Part shown: positions 58,448 to 64,000 of the stretch, piece by piece
How positions within the stretch are numbered: the stretch's first letter is position 1
How the letters are laid out: each line of letters opens with the position of its first letter
NCBI GenBank assembly: GCA_902615915.1
Contig: CACMQQ010000009.1
Location: 1 to 64,000 of the forward strand
Length of the DNA: 64,000 bases
Direction of reading: 5' to 3'
DNA from: an uncultured Fidelibacterota bacterium
GTDB taxonomy: Bacteria > Fidelibacterota > Marinisomatia > Marinisomatales > TCS55
The notes under the pieces: generated by a model
Database searches by the model: none
What the model was told of the DNA's origin: nothing
What the model saw: the letters and a program-made list of their open reading frames with translations, nothing else
Program-made: the position numbers and the translations under genes

Positions 58448-58791
58448 TGCCAAAGATAATTTTTATCTTTTCTTTTATTTCAATGATTTTTTGTCAAGAC
58501 AAAACAAGCAATAGGATAGACTATAATACAGCACTTCTAATGAGCACAAATATCAAAGAGGACGTTCGACTGCAGCTGGATGAACCAAAATCAGCTGATA
58601 TTGAACGATTGTCATTAGCGCTTGATCTATATTTATCCTTAATTGAGAAAAATGCTGAATATGAATTCATTTTAAAAGGTGAAAAACTTGTAAAAGATGC
58701 TATACTGATCTATTCAAATAGACAATACAACCCCAACATTAGAATCAAAAAGAAAAAAAATATACGATATCACTATTTCTTGCTCGACTGA
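58444..58791 (+). CDS. Small exported protein, function unknown
   Basis: ATG overlaps the preceding stop (AATGATG). Signal peptide MMPKIIFIFSFISMIFCQ; the Cys in FCQ is not in a convincing lipobox. The mature part is a short helical domain (RLSLALDLYLSLIEKNAEYE) with a basic tail (RIKKKKNIRYHY). Third gene of a coupled set with the barrel protein and the cysteine-pair protein, so the three probably act together at the envelope. Family unknown. Confidence 0.6.
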   Translation: MMPKIIFIFSFISMIFCQDKTSNRIDYNTALLMSTNIKEDVRLQLDEPKSADIERLSLALDLYLSLIEKNAEYEFILKGEKLVKDAILIYSNRQYNPNIRIKKKKNIRYHYFLLD

Positions 58792-58799
58792 GTCCACGC

Positions 58800-59009
58800 T
58801 CAAACTAGATCATCATCCAATTCTTCAATAATTGTTTTTGCAATCAATTGTGCTATTTCATCGTTACTGTGTCCAAGCTTTCCGAGCTCTTCCCAAGCCT
58901 TTTGAAGTGTAGCAATTTCATCCACGTTGGAAAAAATACTATCTAGCACTGTATTAGGAACAGAAAAATCTCTTAATCTCTGATATATGTTTAAATTCTT
59001 TAATTCCAT
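58800..59009 (-). CDS. Small soluble protein, function unknown
   Basis: Start at ATG 59009; an in-frame TTG at 59024 would add five residues. The product of 69 residues is acidic and helical (MELKNLNIYQRLRDFSVPNT, ATLQKAWEELGKLGHSNDEI, EELDDDLV). No signal, cysteine or known motif. It is convergent with the three-gene envelope block and divergent from a 48-residue membrane protein gene. Confidence 0.5.
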   Translation of the reverse strand: MELKNLNIYQRLRDFSVPNTVLDSIFSNVDEIATLQKAWEELGKLGHSNDEIAQLIAKTIIEELDDDLV

Positions 59010-59053
59010 CCGTAAAATTAACAAAGATATTTAGATGTTAAAAGGAGTGCTCT

Positions 59054-59200
59054 GTGGAAAAACATATAAAGGTCATTTATGCATTGCTAATCGTTGGTTT
59101 TTTGTCAATTACAGTTCAGCTGTGGATTCAAACCAAGGCAATAAATGATTTGAATGAAAAAATGGAATCGGTAAGAGAATTATTATTTAGATTTGCTTGA
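59054..59200 (+). CDS. 48-residue single-span membrane protein
   Basis: GTG start with an AAGGAG Shine-Dalgarno six bases upstream. Product: HIKVIYALLIVGFLSITVQL as a membrane span, then WIQTKAINDLNEKMESVREL as an amphipathic cytoplasmic or periplasmic helix. The strong ribosome site, correct topology and clear gap support a real gene. No family is recognised. Confidence 0.65.
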   Translation: MEKHIKVIYALLIVGFLSITVQLWIQTKAINDLNEKMESVRELLFRFA

Positions 59201-59262
59201 TTGATTTCTCAAGTAAAAAAATCTAATTTAATTTCCTTATTTTAAATAATTTTTAATAATTT

Positions 59263-59336
59263 GGCGTCGTACCCAAGTGGTCTAAGGGATCGGTTTGCAA
59301 AACCGCTATTCGCCGGTTCGAATCCGGCCGACGCCT
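59263..59336 (+). tRNA. tRNA-Cys (anticodon GCA)
   Basis: Cloverleaf: acceptor GGCGTCG/CGACGCC, anticodon stem CGGTT/AACCG around TTGCAAA (GCA), and T arm CCGGTTCGAATCCGG. Discriminator base is T (U73), as required for cysteine tRNA. CCA is not encoded. Confidence 0.95.
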
Positions 59337-59344
59337 CATTTAGT

Positions 59345-59429
59345 GCCCGGGTGGTGGAATTGGTAGACACGTTGGACTTAAAATCCAATGGCTGAATAAG
59401 CCGTGCCGGTTCAAGTCCGGCTCCGGGCA
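59345..59429 (+). tRNA. tRNA-Leu (anticodon TAA)
   Basis: Acceptor GCCCGGG with 3' strand TCCGGGC plus A discriminator; anticodon stem TTGGA/TCCAA around CTTAAAA (TAA); long class II variable arm TGGCTGAATAAGCCGT; T arm GCCGGTTCAAGTCCGGC. CCA is not encoded. Eight bases after tRNA-Cys, so they share a transcript. Confidence 0.95.
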
Positions 59430-59460
59430 CAATTAATTGTAAATTTATAGAGTGAGCAAA

Positions 59461-62400
59461 ATGAAAGTTTTAAGATTTTTATATTTCACACTGTTTGCTA
59501 TTGTTTTTGTAGAATACATAAAAGCTGAAGATAACATTAGTGAAACCTTATCAAGACCAATAATAATTAAATTTAGATCCTCAATTCCACAGACCACCCT
59601 TAGTCAAAATATATTACCGAATCCTTCACAAAGAAGCGTTGCTTTCAATTTTATCAAATACGATAGACCGATTGCTAATCAAAAAAATATCAATCAATCT
59701 AAAATAAAGTTTGGGATTAATAGAATACACTATTTTAAGAATTCATCCTCAATATCAGATTCTGAAATTGTTTCTATGCTAAGAAGCGATCCGCTAGTAG
59801 AATATGTACTTATTCAGCCTATTTTTAAAATCAATGAAGTGCCCAATGATGCGCTTTGGAGCGATCAAGTTTCCTACATGAATGCTTTGAATTTTCCTGA
59901 GGCGTGGGATATTGTGAAAGCTGAAGAGGGGAGTGTGGTGATTGCTGTAGTTGATGATGCAGTTGATTGGACACACGAGGATCTTATTGATAACATATGG
60001 AGCAATCCTAAAGAGATTGCTGATAATGGTATAGATGATGACAATAATGGATTTATTGATGATATAAGAGGGTGGAATTTTACTGATAACTCTAATAATC
60101 CAAAACTTAATGGAGTTAGCCATGGCACTACTACTGCTACCGCTGCTTCTGCCTCTACAGATAATGCTATCGGTATAGCGGGTGCTGCTTGGAATGCAAA
60201 AATTATGGCAATAACCGCAAAATGTGGAGATAGTGAATACATTTGCTACACCAGTGAAGGCGTTATTTACGCTGCTGAGAATGGGGCAGATATTATTAAT
60301 GCAAGCTATGGAAGTGCATATGAAGGAATTACAATTCCTGAGCAGGATGCTGCATATGCGTTTAGTGAGGATGTATACGGCTACGCAACCAGCCTTGGTA
60401 CTTTGGTGGTATCCTCAGCTGGAAATAGCGGATTAGATAGTGACTATACTTTGCATTTACCTGCAGCAGTTCGAGAAGTTTTATCTGTTGGTGGCGTCCA
60501 AGGTCCTGAACCTAATCTTGTTTACACCTCAACAGCGTATGGCATATCTGTAGATGTATACTCACCATCTACCGCTGTAAGGACTGGTACTTTAGGTAAT
60601 GCCTATACATCAAGCTGGGGCACATCTTTTGGTTCACCTATCGCAGCGGGCATTGCCGCATTAACAAAAACCAAATTTCCAAATTATACTCCTGCTGAAT
60701 TGCAAGCAAAATTAAGGATTTCAACGACTCCATTGTCTGGAACTGGTCAATGGAGTGGTAAGCTAGGAAAAGGTCGTATTAATGCTTTGCTTGCGGTTAG
60801 TGAGACCACTTCGCCCAGCATGCAAATTCAAAATGTTCGCCTTTATGATAATGGCGATGATCTATTTTATAATGGAGAAACTGTTTTTGCTGAAGTAAGT
60901 TTTGTTAACTATTTAAATGATGCAAAAAATGTTGTTATTAGCCTATCGTCTGACAATGAAAATATCGTTATTTTGTCAGATGATTATAGCACAAACTCAA
61001 TAGCTAAAAATGATACGATAACTCATACATTTTCTTTTTCTCCCAATTTATCTACCATCAACCAGGAAGCGCTTTTGCTTTTCTCTATCCAAGCAGATGA
61101 ATATAATGACAGGTTTGTTAAAGAGATTATGTTAAATCCACCTCCTATTTTGAATCATAACACTGGTAAAACTCAAGTCAGTATAACCGAAACAGGTAAT
61201 ATAGGATTTACAGAGTTTTCTGGATCATACGGTCAAGGCTTTAAATATAACGGTAAGAATTATTTATTCGAGGGAGGGTTAATAATAGCATCATCGCCAA
61301 CAAAAGTTTCTGATGCATTAAGATCGGAAGGAGACGGCAGAAGTGCAGATTTCTCTGTACAGGAAAATTCAAAAATGGAAATTTTTTATGGAAAAGATCA
61401 ACCTGTAAAAGAAATTGGAATAACCTCCATTACTGATCAATCAGCTTTAAATAGCAATAAAGTCAATGTGACTCAGTATACCTATGCAGACTCAAATAAA
61501 ATAAATGATGATTTTGTTATTTTTAAATATAAAATATCTTCTTCTGATAATGAATTTTTATCAGACATTTATACCGGTCTTTTCTTTGATTGGGATCTTA
61601 ATGAAGATGCTACAGACTATTCTGGCTTTGATTCAAATAGATTAATGGGTTACGTTTCAAATAGCCAAAGTAACCCAACTGAGCTTATTGGCGTTATGAT
61701 CCTAAGTGATAATTATGGACAAAATGCTATGAATTATAGATCAATTGACAATCCAACAGATATCTATGGCGGTGATTCTGGAGATGGTTTTACAAATGCC
61801 GAAAAATTTCAATTTATGTCTGGCGGTCTTCGTACAGGCTCATTGAATGCTACAGACGTCTCCACAATCTCTTCTGTAGGACCGTTATTTATAAATAAAG
61901 GAGATACTGCAGAAGTTGCTTTTGCCATTGTGGGAGGCAATAGCTCACAAGAATTTTTAGATAATGCTGATAATGCGAAAAAATTGTGGGTAGAAACTCT
62001 ATCACCAAATTCAAATCAAGCTCCAACATTTGTAAATACGGTGGATCCTTATTACAAGATCATATCAGTTGAGAAATTAGAATTAGATTTAAAAGCAAAT
62101 GACCCAGATAATGACCAATTAAAATATAGCATCATTGAATCTGGCGATATAGCAGAAATAGATGAATCATCTGGTAAATTTGTCTTTCAGCCCAGAATAG
62201 AATTTGATGGACAATTTAAATTCAGAGTTTTGGTTTCAGATGGCCAAATTAGCGCAATTCAGTCATTTACAGTAATAGTAGAAAAAGCATTATACGACAT
62301 ATCAAATGCATATGAAAATCCATTTAACCCAATGAATGGTAATACACAAATAGACTTTCAATTACCTGAAACTACCAAGTTAAATATCGTTATATATAAT

Positions 62401-62574
62401 GCTATCGGACAGTCTGTAAAAAATATCCCCTCAAGTGAATATCAACCTGGTAAATACACTTTTAATTGGAACGGAAATGACGATAATGGTTCAATGGTTA
62501 GTTCTGGGATTTATTTTATTTCTTTTGAGTCAAAATTTGATACTTCTGTTAAAAAGATAGCGGTAATCAGATAA
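59461..62574 (+). CDS. Subtilisin-like S8 peptidase with T9SS-type C-terminal domain
   Basis: Start at ATG 59461 (a GTG at 59452 adds three residues); the signal begins MKVLRFLYFTLFAIVFVEYI. After a prodomain-like segment the S8 triad appears: Asp165 in AVVDDAVD, His221 in GVSHGTTTA and Ser389 in GTSFGSPIAAG. Calcium-loop-like acidic stretches (DNGIDDDNNGFIDDIRGW) occur between them. Later come Ig-like regions and a cadherin-like PDNDQLKYSI module. The last 90 residues form a divergent sorting domain (YENPFNPMNG to KKIAVIR) with less conserved residues than the other three cargo proteins. It is secreted and probably surface-held, digesting proteins outside the cell. Confidence 0.9.
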   Translation: MKVLRFLYFTLFAIVFVEYIKAEDNISETLSRPIIIKFRSSIPQTTLSQNILPNPSQRSVAFNFIKYDRPIANQKNINQSKIKFGINRIHYFKNSSSISDSEIVSMLRSDPLVEYVLIQPIFKINEVPNDALWSDQVSYMNALNFPEAWDIVKAEEGSVVIAVVDDAVDWTHEDLIDNIWSNPKEIADNGIDDDNNGFIDDIRGWNFTDNSNNPKLNGVSHGTTTATAASASTDNAIGIAGAAWNAKIMAITAKCGDSEYICYTSEGVIYAAENGADIINASYGSAYEGITIPEQDAAYAFSEDVYGYATSLGTLVVSSAGNSGLDSDYTLHLPAAVREVLSVGGVQGPEPNLVYTSTAYGISVDVYSPSTAVRTGTLGNAYTSSWGTSFGSPIAAGIAALTKTKFPNYTPAELQAKLRISTTPLSGTGQWSGKLGKGRINALLAVSETTSPSMQIQNVRLYDNGDDLFYNGETVFAEVSFVNYLNDAKNVVISLSSDNENIVILSDDYSTNSIAKNDTITHTFSFSPNLSTINQEALLLFSIQADEYNDRFVKEIMLNPPPILNHNTGKTQVSITETGNIGFTEFSGSYGQGFKYNGKNYLFEGGLIIASSPTKVSDALRSEGDGRSADFSVQENSKMEIFYGKDQPVKEIGITSITDQSALNSNKVNVTQYTYADSNKINDDFVIFKYKISSSDNEFLSDIYTGLFFDWDLNEDATDYSGFDSNRLMGYVSNSQSNPTELIGVMILSDNYGQNAMNYRSIDNPTDIYGGDSGDGFTNAEKFQFMSGGLRTGSLNATDVSTISSVGPLFINKGDTAEVAFAIVGGNSSQEFLDNADNAKKLWVETLSPNSNQAPTFVNTVDPYYKIISVEKLELDLKANDPDNDQLKYSIIESGDIAEIDESSGKFVFQPRIEFDGQFKFRVLVSDGQISAIQSFTVIVEKALYDISNAYENPFNPMNGNTQIDFQLPETTKLNIVIYNAIGQSVKNIPSSEYQPGKYTFNWNGNDDNGSMVSSGIYFISFESKFDTSVKKIAVIR

Positions 62575-62591
62575 TTTTATATTTTAATACT

Positions 62592-62768
62592 ATGACCAAA
62601 TCTAAAGACAAAGCTTCAGCCATTGAAAAGTTTTCTAATTTTATCAAAAAGGTCTCCATTGATCATAGCATAAGATCAAACAGTGACCATAAAGATAGTA
62701 TTTTTGTTAATATGTTTAACAAAGATAATGAATCAAATAAAAAGGCAGATTCTAGGCTAAAAAGGTAA
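62592..62768 (+). CDS. 58-residue soluble protein, function unknown
   Basis: An ATG-to-TAA frame 17 bases after the S8 gene. The product is Lys/Ser/Asn/Asp-rich (MTKSKDKASAIEKFSNFIKK, HKDSIFVNMFNKDNESNKK). No signal peptide, no cysteines, no family. Its stop ends two bases before the CRP-like palindrome. Moderate support from length and lack of alternatives. Confidence 0.45.
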   Translation: MTKSKDKASAIEKFSNFIKKVSIDHSIRSNSDHKDSIFVNMFNKDNESNKKADSRLKR

Positions 62769-62770
62769 AG

Positions 62771-62786
62771 TGTGACGTATCTCACA
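62771..62786. promoter_or_regulatory. CRP/FNR-type palindromic operator
   Basis: TGTGA-CGTATC-TCACA is a perfect match to the CRP/CAP half-site pair with a 6-base spacer. It lies 31 bases before a candidate -35 and 106 bases before the start of the small secreted protein. If the -10 below is right, its centre is near -57, close to the class I activator position. The cognate regulator is not in the window. Confidence 0.6.
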
Positions 62787-62801
62787 ATAGAAATAATACT
62801 A

Positions 62802-62828
62802 TTGCAACATGCTTTTTAATTTTATAAT
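62802..62828 (+). promoter_or_regulatory. Candidate sigma-70-like promoter of the small secreted protein
   Basis: TTGCAA (62802-62807) and TATAAT (62823-62828) with a 15-base spacer, shorter than the preferred 17. TATAAT is a perfect -10. Placed between the CRP-like site and a 5' stem-loop, which strengthens the call. Confidence 0.5.
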
Positions 62829-62833
62829 TTAAT

Positions 62834-62853
62834 TTCGACTTAGTAAAGTCGAA
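62834..62853 (+). promoter_or_regulatory. 5'-UTR stem-loop
   Basis: TTCGACTT-AGTA-AAGTCGAA: a perfect 8-bp stem with a tetraloop, starting about where transcription should begin. Such 5' hairpins can protect abundant mRNAs from decay. Followed by AAGGAG and the ATG at 62877. Confidence 0.55.
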
Positions 62854-62876
62854 CCTAATAATTTAAGGAGATTAGA

Positions 62877-63215
62877 ATGAATCGTAATCTAAAATTAATT
62901 GCTTTATCAGTGATGGTTACAGGATCATTTGCTTTTGCTCAGCAAACAGATGAAATGGGTAACCAGTTTGATAAAACCGGTCCTGAGTCTGAGACTGTTG
63001 CTCCAAGTGGCAAGACCGGTGCTCCAACAGCTGGAACTGTAGCTGGTCCTGGATCTGCAGCAACTATGTCTGCACCAGGTGCCGCTAACATGTCTCCACC
63101 TGCTGAAATGGCTACAGCTAAATCTTCTACAGCTGCAGCCCCTAAGAAGAGAGGTTTTTTTGCAAGGCTCTTTGGAGGTAAAGCTGATAAAGTAGATGAT
63201 AAAGACCCTGAGTAG
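62877..63215 (+). CDS. Small low-complexity secreted protein
   Basis: AAGGAG lies six bases before ATG, the strongest ribosome site seen in the window. Signal peptide MNRNLKLIALSVMVTGSFAFAQ, then about 65 residues rich in Ala, Pro, Gly, Thr and Ser (TGAPTAGTVAGPGSAATMSA), predicted disordered. A short basic amphipathic tail follows (KKRGFFARLFGGKADK) and an acidic end (DDKDPE). No known domain. The operator, promoter, stem-loop, ribosome site and terminator around it imply a highly and conditionally expressed envelope peptide. A membrane-binding or antimicrobial-like tail is speculation. Confidence 0.75.
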   Translation: MNRNLKLIALSVMVTGSFAFAQQTDEMGNQFDKTGPESETVAPSGKTGAPTAGTVAGPGSAATMSAPGAANMSPPAEMATAKSSTAAAPKKRGFFARLFGGKADKVDDKDPE

Positions 63216-63243
63216 CTCAGCTCTTTAACATTGTTTCATAATA

Positions 63244-63273
63244 AATAGGGCGAATTTTCGCCCTATTTTTTTT
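63244..63273 (+). terminator. Intrinsic terminator after the small secreted protein
   Basis: Inverted repeat AATAGGGCG (63244-63252) and CGCCCTATT (63259-63267) with an AATTTT loop that can pair further, followed by a run of eight T (63266-63273). Strong Rho-independent terminator, 28 bases after the stop. Confidence 0.95.
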
Positions 63274-63319
63274 CCATGAATTCTTTATTTTCGTATCATT
63301 AACAGGAGAAAATCATACG

Positions 63320-64000
63320 ATGTTATACAAAATTTTGATTACTTTACTTTTAATTACAACTAGCAATGCTCAAAATTTTAAAAACCAACTCTCAGGAGGC
63401 TATTCTGGCAGAGGTGGTAACACTGAATATTGGTATTATAATTTAAATTATGCTTTAACCGCAAATGGTGATATTAATTTTGGCAGTTTAACTTTGAAAG
63501 ATTCAGAATTTCTTCTTTCTCTTGATAGAAATGTTTCTGAGTACAATGGCGCTCCTTACTATAACGATCAAACAATTGTTTTTAAGTTTGATCTTTGGGC
63601 AAACGGTACATTTTCTCCCTTTATTATTGCTGAAACGGCTTTTGATGAAGCATTGGGTATTAAAAAACGACAAAATTTTGGTTGGGGAGCAAAATATAGA
63701 GTTTTGGGTGATTTTTTATCTGTTAGTGCAGCTTTTTTATCTGAAAAGGAAGAGGTGTTTGGTAAAAATAATGTTTATGAATATGTTGATTATGACACGA
63801 ACAATGATGGAGTAGGAGATTCTTTAGGGGTTTATGCATATTCTAATTATGGAGATATGCCAACTTTTGATTATTCTAGAATATCCATAAGGCCAAAACT
63901 AAAATTGCCTTTAGGTGATAATTTTTATTACCAAACTGAATATTATTACAAGCCAGCTGGAGATGATGTATTAACTAATTGGAATAATATTTTTTCCATT
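63320..64000 (+). CDS. DUF481-like outer membrane protein (3' end outside window)
   Basis: ATG at 63320 with AGGAG 11 bases upstream; the frame is open to the window edge (227 residues). Signal peptide MLYKILITLLLITTSNAQ. The mature part is a series of alternating strands (YWYYNLNYALTANGDINFGS, IVFKFDLWANGTFSPFIIAE, NFGWGAKYRVLGDFLSVSAA, YYQTEYYYKPAGDD), as in DUF481 salt-induced outer-membrane barrels. The ligand is unknown. Confidence 0.75.
   Translation, partial: MLYKILITLLLITTSNAQNFKNQLSGGYSGRGGNTEYWYYNLNYALTANGDINFGSLTLKDSEFLLSLDRNVSEYNGAPYYNDQTIVFKFDLWANGTFSPFIIAETAFDEALGIKKRQNFGWGAKYRVLGDFLSVSAAFLSEKEEVFGKNNVYEYVDYDTNNDGVGDSLGVYAYSNYGDMPTFDYSRISIRPKLKLPLGDNFYYQTEYYYKPAGDDVLTNWNNIFSI

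Noticed and set aside
59242-59430. 62-residue minus-strand frame containing AGFEPANSGFANRSLRPLGY
   Set aside because: It is the antisense of the tRNA-Cys and tRNA-Leu genes, a classic spurious frame.
63522-63815. 97-residue plus-strand frame
   Set aside because: Out-of-phase shadow of the partial DUF481-like protein that starts at 63320 and has a signal peptide and ribosome site.

Overview
The window looks like a piece of an AT-rich, compact, free-living Gram-negative genome of the Fibrobacteres-Chlorobi-Bacteroidetes (FCB) superphylum, most plausibly a marine Marinimicrobia (SAR406)-type bacterium. The reasons are four secreted proteins ending in a type IX secretion (T9SS) type A or FlgD-like sorting domain with the NYPNPFNPSTT signature, many lipoproteins, a CarbopepD-type TonB-dependent receptor, and very tight gene packing with 0-1 base junctions and TTG starts. 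The phylum assignment is an inference from these families; no rRNA gene is present. No stretch longer than 300 bases lacks a gene.

Layout. 1-8.9 kb: the 3' end of a giant Ig-repeat secreted protein, a lipoprotein hydrolase, an orphan leuB, and a Tat-exported M24 peptidase homologue, closed by a strong bidirectional terminator. 8.9-12 kb: a PerR-like regulator and catalase-peroxidase (katG) operon with a 7-1-7 palindrome at its head, and a divergent ICMT/PEMT-type methyltransferase. 12-23.4 kb: a lipoprotein, two further T9SS cargo proteins (tandem cadherin-like, and LamG plus beta-helix), an esterase, an S9 peptidase and a GT2 glycosyltransferase, followed by the decayed tail of a retinol-saturase/carotenoid-desaturase-like gene. 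23.5-34.3 kb: P1 peptidase, serine/threonine dehydratase, pirin with a new small membrane protein, YceI, a second S9 peptidase, PsiE-like, a BtuF-like protein, amidase, EamA permease and a GSDH-type dehydrogenase. 34.3-40.1 kb: a complete RND/MFP/TolC efflux operon. 40.2-53.6 kb: M19 dipeptidase homologue, TonB receptor, AMP nucleosidase, DoxX, RNase R/II, a zinc-ribbon small protein, an S9 glutamyl-endopeptidase-like gene cut by one in-frame stop, a serine hydrolase, PhzF, and an M28 PSMA-like peptidase. 53.6-64 kb: a broken yjbQ, a MORN protein, MscS, a block of uncharacterised envelope proteins, tRNA-Cys and tRNA-Leu, an S8 subtilase with a sorting domain, a strongly signalled small secreted protein, and the start of a DUF481-like outer membrane protein.

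Themes. About ten exported or envelope hydrolases acting on peptides or amides (M24, S9 three times, P1, M19, M28, S8, amidase, S12-like), together with a serine/threonine deaminase, point to a peptide-scavenging lifestyle. Three genes show decay (S9 glutamyl endopeptidase, yjbQ, retinol-saturase remnant), so the locus is shedding functions. The most distinctive regulatory unit is at 62.77-63.27 kb: a perfect TGTGA-N6-TCACA site, a promoter-like pair, an 8-bp 5' stem-loop, a strong Shine-Dalgarno and an intrinsic terminator all serve one 112-residue low-complexity secreted protein. No CRISPR array, insertion sequence, phage module or recognisable defence system was seen.
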